Program-made: the position numbers and the translations under genes
The notes under the pieces: model-generated
Told to the model about the DNA's origin: nothing
Databases searched by the model: none
What the model saw: the letters and a program-made list of their open reading frames with translations, nothing else
Part shown: piece by piece, positions 32,975 to 41,034 of the stretch
Layout: every line of letters starts with the position of its first letter
How positions within the stretch are numbered: the stretch's first letter is position 1
Source: Amycolatopsis marina
GTDB taxonomy: Bacteria > Actinomycetota > Actinomycetes > Mycobacteriales > Pseudonocardiaceae
Direction of reading: 5' to 3'
Length of the DNA stretch: 64,000 bases
NCBI RefSeq assembly: GCF_900111885.1
Contig: NZ_FOKG01000001.1
Coordinates: 682,001-746,000 of the forward strand

Positions 32975-34663
32975 GTGCAAAACCAGGTCAACTCCGGCAG
33001 ACCGAGACTGGTCGCCGGCCGGTACGCCGTGCTGGACGAACTCGGCCGAGGCGGCATGGGGGTCGTCTGGCGAGCCGACGACCGGGTCATCGGCCGGCAG
33101 GTCGCGCTCAAGGAGCTGCGCGCGCCCATCGGTGCGGGAGCCGCCGACCGGGCGACCTATCTCGAGCGGGTGCTGCGGGAGGCCCGCACCGCGGGCAGGC
33201 TGAACGACCCGGCCGTGGTCACGGTGTTCGACGTGCTGCCGGGGCAGGACGTCACCTACATCGTGATGGAGCTGGTCAGCGCCCCCACACTTGCCGACCT
33301 CATGGCACGGCAGGGCCCGCTCGATGCCGCACGGGTCGCCGATATCGGGACGCAGGTGCTCGGCGCCCTGCGGACGGCGCATGCCGCGGGGATCGTGCAC
33401 CGCGACGTCAAACCCGCCAACATCATGGTGCTGCCGAATGGCAGGGTGAAGCTCGCCGACTTCGGGATCGCCAAGGCGATGGACGACCCGAGCCTCACGA
33501 TGACCGGCGGCATCATGGGCTCGCCCGGATACATGGCGCCCGAGTTGTTCGCCGGCGCGAGCCCCGCGCCGGCCTCCGACCTCTGGTCGCTCGGCGCGAC
33601 CCTGTTTCACGCCGCGGAGGGCCATGCCCCGTTCCAGCGCGACAGCACGGCGGCCACCGTGCACGCGATCATGTACGAACAGCCGCAGGTGCGCCGCTGC
33701 CGGGGACAACTGGCCGTCGTGGTCCAGGGACTGCTGACTCAATCCGTGCAGGACAGGGTGACCGCGCAGCGAGCGTCGGCGCTGCTGTCGGCGGTGGTGT
33801 CCGGTGGTCCAGACGCGACCGAGGCCAGGCCGGTCGAGGAGGTGGCGGCCCAGTACGTCGGCACCGCCACAGCCGTGGTGCCGGAGGGCGCTGACACCGC
33901 GCCGGAGTCGAAGCGGCGGCGAGGGCTGCTGCTGGTGGGTGCCGCTCTGGCCGTCGTCGCGGTGCTCGGCGCGATATTTCTGCTTCCGCCGGACACCGAG
34001 CAGAAGACGACCACCGTGGCCAACGCCGGTGACTCGGAGGCCGCGCAGCAGGCCGAGCAGGCCGATGTGCCCGGAGACGCCGCCGCTCCTGGCGCGGCAT
34101 CGGGACCGAACGAGCAGGCCACGCCAGGCGAGGTGGCGGAGCGCGCGGAAGCCGGCACTGCGGACAAGACAGGCAGATCCGATGAGTCAGGCGGGACCGG
34201 CGAGAGTGCCGAGGACGCGGGGAGCGGTGCCGAACGCACCGAGAGCACGGCCCTCGCGCCACCGCCCGCGTCGAATCGTGAGTTGCTTCCGCTGAGCAGG
34301 TACAACCATCCCAGGGGAGCGCACTTCACCGGGACCGCCAACGTCAGGGTGCCGGGCGGCTTCTCGTCCGAGGGGGTACTCGGTTCCCTCGCGGCGGAAC
34401 CGGAGCAGGGGACGCGGAAGCTGTATGCCTGCACGCTGGCAAAGCGAGGGGGCGACTGGTTCTCCTCCATCGACCAGTCCGGCGGTTGTGAAGGACAGCG
34501 GGCCGTCGGCCTGCTCGGCTTCATTTTCGATGCCGCGCCGGACGGCGTTCCCGCGCGCCCGCTGTACCGCTGCAACGCCGGTGACAGCCACTTCGACTCA
34601 CTGAACGCCAACTGCGAGGGCGAGGTTCGCGAGCTGCTGCTGGGCTACCTCATCACCGGCTGA
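32975..34663 (+). CDS. Membrane Ser/Thr protein kinase with novel extracellular domain
   Basis: 562 aa from GTG 32975 (GAGGGGG ribosome site). The kinase domain (residues about 17-275) has the P-loop LGRGGMGVVWRADDR, AxK lysine (VALKEL), HRDVKPANIMVLPNGRVKLA and DFGIAKAM, and the activation segment MGSPGYMAPELF. One helix (LLLVGAALAVVAVLGAIFLL, about 315-335) leads to an acidic, Ala/Glu-rich linker of about 110 residues and a 120-residue extracellular domain with four Cys (YACTLAKR, GGCEG, YRCNAGD, ANCEGE). That domain is not PASTA and may sense a ligand. The linker resembles those of actinobacterial Pkn proteins. Confidence 0.9.
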   Translation: MQNQVNSGRPRLVAGRYAVLDELGRGGMGVVWRADDRVIGRQVALKELRAPIGAGAADRATYLERVLREARTAGRLNDPAVVTVFDVLPGQDVTYIVMELVSAPTLADLMARQGPLDAARVADIGTQVLGALRTAHAAGIVHRDVKPANIMVLPNGRVKLADFGIAKAMDDPSLTMTGGIMGSPGYMAPELFAGASPAPASDLWSLGATLFHAAEGHAPFQRDSTAATVHAIMYEQPQVRRCRGQLAVVVQGLLTQSVQDRVTAQRASALLSAVVSGGPDATEARPVEEVAAQYVGTATAVVPEGADTAPESKRRRGLLLVGAALAVVAVLGAIFLLPPDTEQKTTTVANAGDSEAAQQAEQADVPGDAAAPGAASGPNEQATPGEVAERAEAGTADKTGRSDESGGTGESAEDAGSGAERTESTALAPPPASNRELLPLSRYNHPRGAHFTGTANVRVPGGFSSEGVLGSLAAEPEQGTRKLYACTLAKRGGDWFSSIDQSGGCEGQRAVGLLGFIFDAAPDGVPARPLYRCNAGDSHFDSLNANCEGEVRELLLGYLITG

Positions 34664-34688
34664 CGGTTGCTCGATTCGTGACCGTGGT

Positions 34689-34706
34689 TTGAGTAGCGAT
34701 ACTCAA
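34689..34706. promoter_or_regulatory. Inverted repeat upstream of YiaA-like gene
   Basis: TTGAGTA-GCGA-TACTCAA, 7-bp perfect arms, 35 bases before the YiaA/B-like start codon. It looks like an operator for a TetR, PadR or GntR-type regulator; no regulator is nearby. Confidence 0.55.
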
Positions 34707-34740
34707 GACTTCGGCCGCTCTTCGGCGCAGGGTGAGGCAC

Positions 34741-35037
34741 ATGACTTCATCAGGTCCGGCCACCTCGCCCACCACGAACGCGTTCTTCGCGCAGGCCGCG
34801 ATCTCCTTCGGCGTCGCGATCGTCGCTGTCGCCGTCGGCATCGCCTACCTTCCGGTGAACGGCTGGGTAAGAGGGTTCCTGGCCCTCGGCCTGCTGTACA
34901 CCGTCACGTCCGCCTTCACTCTCGCCAAGTGCATCCGCGATCGGCAGGAGGGCAGCTACCTGGTCAGTCGGGTGGACCAGGCCAGGCTCGACAAGCTGCT
35001 CGCCGAGCACGACCCGTTCCGAGTGGAGGCCGCGTGA
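34741..35037 (+). CDS. YiaA/YiaB family inner-membrane protein
   Basis: 98 aa from ATG 34741 (GTG 34732 is alternative). Two helices (FFAQAAISFGVAIVAVAVGI and FLALGLLYTVTSAFTLAKCI) match the YiaAB two-helix domain. A charged C-terminal tail RDRQEGSYLVSRVDQARLDK is typical for actinobacterial members. Role unknown. A hairpin terminator follows. Confidence 0.85.
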   Translation: MTSSGPATSPTTNAFFAQAAISFGVAIVAVAVGIAYLPVNGWVRGFLALGLLYTVTSAFTLAKCIRDRQEGSYLVSRVDQARLDKLLAEHDPFRVEAA

Positions 35038-35043
35038 GCCGAC

Positions 35044-35077
35044 GCGGTCAGGGCCCGTTCACACAGGCCCTGACCGC
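35044..35077. terminator. Bidirectional hairpin terminator
   Basis: GCGGTCAGGGCC pairs with GGCCCTGACCGC (12-bp stem, 10-nt loop) between the convergent YiaA-like and LPMO genes. Confidence 0.75.
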
Positions 35078-35092
35078 ATCTCGTCCGGCCTG

Positions 35093-35698
35093 TCAGCGGA
35101 AGTTGATGTCGCTGCAGGAGTAGAACGCGTTCGTGGTGTCCGCGACGTCCCATACCGCATAGATCATGTGGTGCCCGGTCTTCCCGGCAGGCAGCGTGCC
35201 CGTGTGCCGGACGGTGAAGGGCGGCCGCTGGCCGTTGAACGGGACAGTGAGGAACGGCTCCAGCTCCAACTGGGACCGGGTCAGTGGCTGGTTCGGGTTC
35301 CAGCCGTTCTTCGTCACGTAGTAGTGGAACTTCGACGTGGCGTGTGCGGCCGTGAGGGTCCACACGAACTCGAACTGCTGGCCGCTGGTCAGCGTGGTCT
35401 TCGGCCACGCCTTGCTCTGGTCGTCCAGCGGCGCGAACGCCCTGTGGTTCGCCGCGCAGAGCTGCCCGTCATTCGGCCCACGGCTGGGGAATCCCTTCGG
35501 CCCCTCGACACTCTGTGGTTCCCACTGGATCGGCCCGCAGTTGCTGACGTTGCCGAGCTTGCAGTGATAGGAGCGGCTGGGTGGGTTGTTCGTGTAGCCG
35601 TGCGCGTTCGCCACACCGGCGAAGGCCACCGGCAGGATCAGGGGCGCCAGGCCGAGTACGCCGATGCCGAACGCCCGCCGGATTCGTTTCCCGAGCAT
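35093..35698 (-). CDS. Lytic polysaccharide monooxygenase, AA10 (chitin-active type)
   Basis: Secreted copper monooxygenase of 201 aa. A signal peptide (residues 1-32, ending VANA) leaves a mature N terminus HGYTNNPPSR whose His1 forms the copper histidine brace; the second His lies in the core FVWTLTAAHATSKFHYYV. The end has YAVWDVADTTNAFYSCSDIN, with the axial-site motif and a disulfide Cys. Single-domain and small, as in Streptomyces chitin-active enzymes. A DasR-type box precedes it, fitting induction by chitin breakdown products. Confidence 0.95.
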   Translation of the reverse strand: MLGKRIRRAFGIGVLGLAPLILPVAFAGVANAHGYTNNPPSRSYHCKLGNVSNCGPIQWEPQSVEGPKGFPSRGPNDGQLCAANHRAFAPLDDQSKAWPKTTLTSGQQFEFVWTLTAAHATSKFHYYVTKNGWNPNQPLTRSQLELEPFLTVPFNGQRPPFTVRHTGTLPAGKTGHHMIYAVWDVADTTNAFYSCSDINFR

Positions 35699-35745
35699 TG
35701 TTACTCCTCTCGCAGGGGGTATCGCTGAGTGTCAGCTACCGCGAG

Positions 35746-35761
35746 ATTGGTGTAGACCACT
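35746..35761. promoter_or_regulatory. DasR-responsive element (dre) upstream of LPMO gene
   Basis: ATTGGTGTAGACCACT matches the published dre consensus A(C/T)TGGTCTAGACCA(G/C)T at 15 of 16 positions by eye. It lies 48 bases upstream of the LPMO start. DasR is the GlcNAc-responsive repressor of chitin use in actinomycetes. Confidence 0.8.
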
Positions 35762-36001
35762 GAGCGGCCCACAACGGACGTAGCTCGGTAGGGGCGATTC
35801 GGCCCGCGGGTTACGTCGAATGGAGTAGTGCTTGACGTCTGCCCCCGGTGCCCGTTGCGTTCCCGGCAACGGGGGGGTCAGGCGGACAGAAAACGGACAG
35901 GAAACCGCGGCGTCGATTCCCGGGAGGCGTCCCGCGTTCGCCGGGACGAGGCGGCACGGCCGGAGCTCGATTCGCCCGCCGACCTGCTGAGACTGCCTGA
36001 G

Positions 36002-36074
36002 AGCGGATGACGGGACTCGAACCCGCGACCCTCACCTTGGCAAGGTGATGCGCTACCAGCTGCGCTACATCCGC
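36002..36074 (-). tRNA. tRNA-Gly (anticodon GCC)
   Basis: 73-nt cloverleaf on the minus strand. Acceptor GCGGATG pairs with CATCCGC, the anticodon arm is TCACC-TTGCCAA-GGTGA (anticodon GCC), and the T arm carries GGTTCGAGTCC. The encoded 3' end lacks CCA. Confidence 0.97.
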
Positions 36075-36255
36075 ACTGCACCGTTGGCCGGTGCGAGGCA
36101 CAGTCTATACAGGTCGGTTTCAGCGCTTGTGAGCCACCCGGACGGTGGGACTCTTGTTACGGCGGGCGTACAAGGGGTGACGACGGCCGCTTCGCTCCGT
36201 ATGGTGTCAACATTCAACCGAAAGGGTTACGGACCCGGAGGGGGTGCCTGGCTGG

Positions 36256-38055
36256 ATGACGGTGTCGAATCCGCGCCGGGACGACATGCGCACCGCGCCC
36301 TCGGCGGCAGACGAGCCTGCGCTGCTTCAGCGCCTGCGTGAGGGCGACGACGCGGCCTTCGGGGAGCTGTTCGAGCTGCACGCGGCGGCCGTCCGTCGCC
36401 TCGCGCTCGGTATGGCGGCAGATCGTGCCGAGGCCGAGGACATCACCGCCGAGACGTTTTTCCGGGTGCTGCAGGCACTGCGCCGCGGCTCCGGCCCCAG
36501 AGACAATGTCCGCGCCTACCTGCTGACCGTCGCCAGGAGGGTCTGCTGGGAGTGGCACGGCGCACGCCGCGACGTGCCGGTCAGCGACGACGAACTCAAC
36601 ACGCGGGCGGGAGCGGGGGCGGACTCACAGGCCAGGGCCGCGGAGCACAACCTCATCTCCCGCGCGTTCTCCAGCCTGCCCGAGCGCTGGCGTTCCGTCC
36701 TCTGGCAGACCGAGGTCGAGGGCGAGCAGCCGGCCGTGGTCGCGCCGCACTTCGGCCTGAGCCCGAACGCGACCGCCGCGCTGGCCCGCCGCGCCCGCCT
36801 CGGGCTGCGCGCCGCCTACCTGCAGGCCCATCTCGCGGTGCACCGGAGCTCCGACGGCTGCCGCACGGTGATGGAGAAACTCGGTGGCTACACCGCGGGC
36901 AGTGTCACCGGCGCCGAGGCGCGCAAGATTCGCGCACACCTGATCATCTGCGCCACCTGCCGCTCCACCCATGACGAACTGCGCGACGTCTGTTCGACGT
37001 TGCGCGCGCACGCCGGAGTGGTGGTGCTGCTGGTGCCAGCTTCGGCATTGGCCTTCGGCTCGGGTGCGGGAGCCGGTATCGGCTCGGCGGGCTCGATCGG
37101 CTCTGTCATGTCGATGGCGGGCACCGCGGGCGGGACCGGCGCGGCGGGCACCGTCGGCGCCGGCGCGGCCGGCGGGTTCGCCATGGCCGTCGGGGCCAAG
37201 GTCAAGGTCGGTCTCGCGCTGGCCTCGACGGCGGCTGCGGGCGCGTTCGGCGTCGCCGTCGGCCCGGTGGTCGATTCCGGGCCGACCCAGACCATCGGAC
37301 TTCCCGGTGGCGGCGGTACCGCCGAGCTGAGTATCGAGCCGTCGAAGCCCTCGCCGATCCCGCGGACCTCCGAGGTGGCCGGTACCGGCTGGCGCGTACC
37401 CGAGGTGCCAGGACAGTCGAAGCAGCGGCAGGGCCCAACGGAACCCGCGGGGCAGCAGGCCAACGAGTACCAGGCTCCGAAACAGCTCGAGCTTCCCGGG
37501 CAGGCCGAGCAGGACAGGACCGTCGTCGGCGGGCACGAACTGCCCGGCACCAGCAGTGCGCCGGAGGACCGCGAGACCTCGGACTCCCAGCCACGCATCG
37601 ACAAGCCGGACGAGAGTGGCGAGAGCACTGAGGACACCACTGTGCTCGATACCAGCACCGGACCCACCGGCACACCGACGAACCCTTCGAACACGCCGAC
37701 CAGCGGCACGGGCGACCCCACGACACCGCGGGAAATCGGCACCACTCGGCCGGGTGGTGGCGCGCGCGTGACCGATGAGAGCAGCGCGCACGACGAACCC
37801 CGTCCCAGGGACACGATCAAGCGTGACGCCGAACCCGGCGGTGGGCGGGGTGGCGACACCGGTCAGCGCGACGGCGGAGGGTCCTCCGGCGGCCAGGCGC
37901 GCAGCGATCTGGAGCCCGCGGGGCAGGCGGACGCGGGTACCCCGGCGGCCGCCACGGCTGGGCAGGCACGGCAGCCGATCATCCGGGTCATCGTGATCCA
38001 GTTCACCGTCGCAGACGGTGACGGGCGGACCTGCCGCGCTGGGCTGGACGGGTAA
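36256..38055 (+). CDS. ECF sigma factor fused to membrane anti-sigma-like region
   Basis: 599 aa. Residues about 10-190 are a sigma-70 ECF factor (LLQRLREGDDAAFGELFELH, DRAEAEDITAETFFRVLQAL, LPERWRSVLWQTEVEGEQPA). Next is a zinc-binding anti-sigma signature HLIICATC (about 228-235, HxxxCxxC). Hydrophobic, Gly/Ala-rich segments at about 250-335 may cross the membrane, and a tail of some 260 residues is rich in Pro/Thr/Gly/Glu. A sigma and its inhibitor on one chain is unusual but known in actinobacteria. Proteolysis could release the sigma part. ATG 36256; GTG 36244 would be possible. Confidence 0.8.
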   Translation: MTVSNPRRDDMRTAPSAADEPALLQRLREGDDAAFGELFELHAAAVRRLALGMAADRAEAEDITAETFFRVLQALRRGSGPRDNVRAYLLTVARRVCWEWHGARRDVPVSDDELNTRAGAGADSQARAAEHNLISRAFSSLPERWRSVLWQTEVEGEQPAVVAPHFGLSPNATAALARRARLGLRAAYLQAHLAVHRSSDGCRTVMEKLGGYTAGSVTGAEARKIRAHLIICATCRSTHDELRDVCSTLRAHAGVVVLLVPASALAFGSGAGAGIGSAGSIGSVMSMAGTAGGTGAAGTVGAGAAGGFAMAVGAKVKVGLALASTAAAGAFGVAVGPVVDSGPTQTIGLPGGGGTAELSIEPSKPSPIPRTSEVAGTGWRVPEVPGQSKQRQGPTEPAGQQANEYQAPKQLELPGQAEQDRTVVGGHELPGTSSAPEDRETSDSQPRIDKPDESGESTEDTTVLDTSTGPTGTPTNPSNTPTSGTGDPTTPREIGTTRPGGGARVTDESSAHDEPRPRDTIKRDAEPGGGRGGDTGQRDGGGSSGGQARSDLEPAGQADAGTPAAATAGQARQPIIRVIVIQFTVADGDGRTCRAGLDG

Positions 38056-38136
38056 CGCCCGTTCTGACGTCGCGCACCAGCAGTTGATCACGGTAACGTT
38101 GGAGCGGTTCAGCGATCGCCGTTCCAGGAGGAGACG

Positions 38137-38577
38137 ATGACCCGGCTGGTACAGGGTTCGGACGGTCGGGCCTGGGAAGTTCGCGCCCAGATGGAGTGGC
38201 GCAGGCCTGCGACGGCCGACGATTTCGAGCACGACGTGGCGGCGAGCTACGCCCCGGGAATCGCGATGATGATCGTCACGCTGGTCCTGGCGCTCGTCCT
38301 GATCATCTGGATGCCCGACGACGTCATCGTGCCCAGCTGGATTCCGCTGGCGCTGCTCGTGCTGGCGCTCTTCTTCCCGCTGCGCTGGATCCTGCGCCGC
38401 CCCTGGACGGTGGTCGCCGAGACCGAGGGCGATCCGGACGGGGAACGGCCTTCCGAACGCTGGGTCGGCACCGTGCGCGGTGTCTTCGGGGTACGCGGCG
38501 AGGTGAACAAGATCGCCAAGTCGATTCAGCGACACGATCTCCCGGACTTCGAGGGTCCGCTGCATCCCGTGGAGTGA
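38137..38577 (+). CDS. Conserved membrane protein, two helices
   Basis: 146 aa, AGGAGGAG ribosome site before ATG 38137. Two adjacent helices (IAMMIVTLVLALVLIIWMPD and WIPLALLVLALFFPLRWILR) lie between soluble ends. The C-terminal part TVVAETEGDPDGERPSERW shows a small domain. A conserved type of protein in Pseudonocardiaceae by my reading; no function known. The Fpg gene starts 3 bases after its stop, so both are co-transcribed. Confidence 0.7.
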   Translation: MTRLVQGSDGRAWEVRAQMEWRRPATADDFEHDVAASYAPGIAMMIVTLVLALVLIIWMPDDVIVPSWIPLALLVLALFFPLRWILRRPWTVVAETEGDPDGERPSERWVGTVRGVFGVRGEVNKIAKSIQRHDLPDFEGPLHPVE

Positions 38578-38580
38578 GTC

Positions 38581-39435
38581 ATGCCGGAGTTACCCGAGGT
38601 CGAGGCACTGGCGCATCACCTGCGTGAGCATGCCGTCGGACGGACGGTGACCCGGATCGACATCACCTCGCTCTCGGTGCTGAAGACCGTCACACCACAG
38701 TGGACCGACCTGCACGGCAGGCCGGTCACCGCAACGGCACGGCATGGAAAGCACCTCGACCTCGTCGTTGACGACGAGCTGCACCTGATCGTGCACCTGG
38801 CTCGCGCGGGGTGGCTGCGGTGGTCGGACTCGCTGTCCCCGGTGCCGCCGAAACCTGGCCGTGGCCCACTCGCACTGCGCGTGCACCTCGGCGGTCCCGG
38901 CTTCGACCTCACCGAGGCCGGCACCAAGAAAGGGCTGGCCGTGTGGATCGTGCGCGATCCGGCGGAGGTGCCGAGTATCGCCCGGCTGGGTCCCGACGCG
39001 CTCGCACTGGACCGGGCAGGGCTGGAGAAGCTGTTCGCGGGGCGCACATCTCGGTTGAAGACCGTGCTCACCGACCAGTCCGTACTGGCGGGAATCGGCA
39101 ACGCCTACTCCGACGAGATCATGCACGCCGCGAAACTTTCCCCGTACGCGACCGCGGGCAAACTCTCCGCCGAGGCGCTCGACCGGCTTGCCGAGGCCAT
39201 CGAGTCGGTGCTCACGAGCGCGGTCCAGCGGTCGGTCGGGCAGGACGCCGCGCGGCTCAAGGGTGAGAAGCGCTCCGGTCTGCGTGTACATGGCAGAGCA
39301 GGGCTGCCGTGTCCCGTCTGTGGTGACACCGTCCGGGAGATCTCGTTCGCGGACAAGGCGTTCCAGTACTGCGCGACCTGCCAGACCGGCGGCAAGGCGC
39401 TGGCCGACCGACGGCTGTCCCGGCTGCTCAAGTAG
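38581..39435 (+). CDS. Fpg/Nei family DNA glycosylase
   Basis: 284-aa base-excision-repair enzyme. Mature start PELPEVEALAHHLREHAVGR has the catalytic Pro2-Glu3. The lysine in TATARHGKHLDLVVDDEL, the helix-two-turn-helix around DQSVLAGIGNAYSDEIMHAA, and the C-terminal zinc finger CPVCGDTVREI with CATC complete the family. It removes oxidised purines or pyrimidines. The family does not tell Fpg from Nei here. Three bases follow the stop of the small membrane protein. Confidence 0.92.
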   Translation: MPELPEVEALAHHLREHAVGRTVTRIDITSLSVLKTVTPQWTDLHGRPVTATARHGKHLDLVVDDELHLIVHLARAGWLRWSDSLSPVPPKPGRGPLALRVHLGGPGFDLTEAGTKKGLAVWIVRDPAEVPSIARLGPDALALDRAGLEKLFAGRTSRLKTVLTDQSVLAGIGNAYSDEIMHAAKLSPYATAGKLSAEALDRLAEAIESVLTSAVQRSVGQDAARLKGEKRSGLRVHGRAGLPCPVCGDTVREISFADKAFQYCATCQTGGKALADRRLSRLLK

Positions 39436-39504
39436 GCAAGTCAGGCGCGGAGGGCACGCAAGTCGCCGATCGAGCTGTCCACTGTGGAAGCCGTCATCCG
39501 AACT

Positions 39505-39526
39505 CGCACTTTTCCGCAGAAGTGCG
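39505..39526. repeat. Degenerate member of the GCACTTT palindrome family
   Basis: CGCACTT-TTCCGCAG-AAGTGCG: 7-bp arms shared with the palindromes at 11058-11190 and 40970, but with a changed centre (TCCGCAGA rather than CCCGGG). Lies between Fpg and the LytS-like kinase. Confidence 0.7.
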
Positions 39527-39632
39527 GTAGCGGGATCTCGGCGTCCGCGACCCACCTGACCACGGTCTGAGCACGACCGCTCACTGTGGGGTCAGCCTCA
39601 CCCCCCGCAGAACTTTGCGAAAGACCTTGCAA

Positions 39633-40943
39633 GTGGCCGCTTCAGCGCAGAGCATTGACGCCGTGACCGGGCTGCCTTTTGCGCAAATCATCCCCTGGGG
39701 TGTCGCGACGCTGGCGGTCGTCGTCATGGCGGTACTGCTGATCAAGTCGCGCAGACCCAGCAGTTTCGTCGACGACGCGGTACTCGAGGCCGTCTACCTC
39801 ATGTCGAAGGCAACGCCGGATCTCCGGCAGGGGCTCGACCAGGTGGCGGCGGACCGGATCACCACCCGCCTGCTCGAACTGCTCAAGTGCGTCGCCGTGG
39901 GCATCACCGACGCCGAGGGCACGCTGCTGTCCTGGGACGGCGAGGCGAACGACCACTACGTGGATCTCGTGGACGCCATCGGCACGACGATCCGCAAACA
40001 CCGCCGCGAGGTCGTGCCGCACGACAAGATGCCGTGCAACCACCGTGGCACCTGCCGGATGCGCACCGCGGTGATCGTGCCGCTGGTGGTCGAGGAGAAG
40101 ACGGAGGCCACGCTGATCGTCGTCGGCCGGACCAGGGGCAAGCGACTCGTGCAGATGGCCGACGCGGTCGCGCAGTTCGTCTGCACGCACTTCGAGCTCG
40201 CCCGGCTGGAGGAGTCCCGGCACCAGCTGCAGAACGCCGAGATCAAGGCGCTGCGCGCGCAGATCTCCCCGCACTTCGTCTACAACGCGCTGAACACCAT
40301 CTCCTCGTTGATCCGCACCGATCCCGAGGAAGCGCGCGAGCTGCTGCAGGAGTTCGCCGACTTCACCAGGTACTGCTTCCGCAGCGACGGCATGTTCACC
40401 ACCCTGTCGGACGAGCTGCGCAACATCGACCGCTACCTGACCATCGAGAGCGCGCGGTTCGCCGGCAGGCTGAACGTCCGGCTCAAGATCGCTCCGGAGG
40501 TGCTGTCGGTGGTGGTGCCGTTCCTGCTGATCCAGCCGTTGGTCGAGAACGCCGTGAAGCACGGCCTCGCCAAGAAGCCGGGCGGCGGCACGGTCACCGT
40601 GACCGCACAGGACTACGGCGCCGAGGCACTCATCAGCGTCGAGGACGACGGCGTCGGTATGGACCCGGACCTGCTCGACGACATGCGCGACTCGAAGAGC
40701 AGTGCGCACATCGGGCTCAGCGGGATCAACCGGCGAATGCGGCAGGTGTTCGCGACCGAGTACGCGCTGATGGTGGAGACCGCGCCGGGCGCGGGCATGA
40801 AGGTGACGATGCGGGTGCCGAAGTTCGTTCGCGGGATGCGGCCGGACATGCTGGCGCTCGCGGCGCAGTCGTCCGCGGAGGACGATGAGCCCGCGGTTCC
40901 GCAACAATCCGGTCGCGGCGCCGTCGCCGGCCGCCTCACCTGA
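39633..40943 (+). CDS. LytS-type sensor histidine kinase
   Basis: 436 aa. A membrane helix (IPWGVATLAVVVMAVLLIKS) and a GAF-like sensory segment (DRITTRLLELLKCVAVGITD, MPCNHRGTCRMRTAVIVPLV) precede a His_kinase domain with phospho-acceptor His in ALRAQISPHFVYNALNTISS (about residue 213) and HATPase boxes LIQPLVENAVKHGL and DDGVGMD. A LytTR regulator lies 1 kb downstream, so a LytSR-like pair with the S49 peptidase gene between. GTG 39633 has GAAAGA; GTG 39666 is an alternative. Confidence 0.88.
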   Translation: MAASAQSIDAVTGLPFAQIIPWGVATLAVVVMAVLLIKSRRPSSFVDDAVLEAVYLMSKATPDLRQGLDQVAADRITTRLLELLKCVAVGITDAEGTLLSWDGEANDHYVDLVDAIGTTIRKHRREVVPHDKMPCNHRGTCRMRTAVIVPLVVEEKTEATLIVVGRTRGKRLVQMADAVAQFVCTHFELARLEESRHQLQNAEIKALRAQISPHFVYNALNTISSLIRTDPEEARELLQEFADFTRYCFRSDGMFTTLSDELRNIDRYLTIESARFAGRLNVRLKIAPEVLSVVVPFLLIQPLVENAVKHGLAKKPGGGTVTVTAQDYGAEALISVEDDGVGMDPDLLDDMRDSKSSAHIGLSGINRRMRQVFATEYALMVETAPGAGMKVTMRVPKFVRGMRPDMLALAAQSSAEDDEPAVPQQSGRGAVAGRLT

Positions 40944-40969
40944 AAGTGAAATACCTCGCGTGCGCAAGT

Positions 40970-40995
40970 ACCGCACTTTCCCGGGAAAGTGCGGT
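40970..40995. repeat. Perfect palindrome of GCACTTTCCCGGGAAAGTGC family, copy D
   Basis: A perfect 26-nt palindrome around GCACTTTCCCGGGAAAGTGC, between the LytS-like kinase and the S49 peptidase. The preceding 22 bases and a degenerate half-site also align with the unit at 11071-11122, with 4 differences in 42 positions. Confidence 0.9.
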
Positions 40996-41034
40996 TTACC
41001 CGGGCGGTACGTGACTGGCAAGTACGCTGGATTT

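Noticed and set aside
36625-38565. 646-codon minus-strand frame over the sigma fusion
   Set aside because: Same reason: antisense to a well-supported gene and built from Arg/Gly/Ala repeats.
39441-39632. 63-codon minus-strand frame between Fpg and LytS-like genes
   Set aside because: Reads through a degenerate palindrome; no family or ribosome site.
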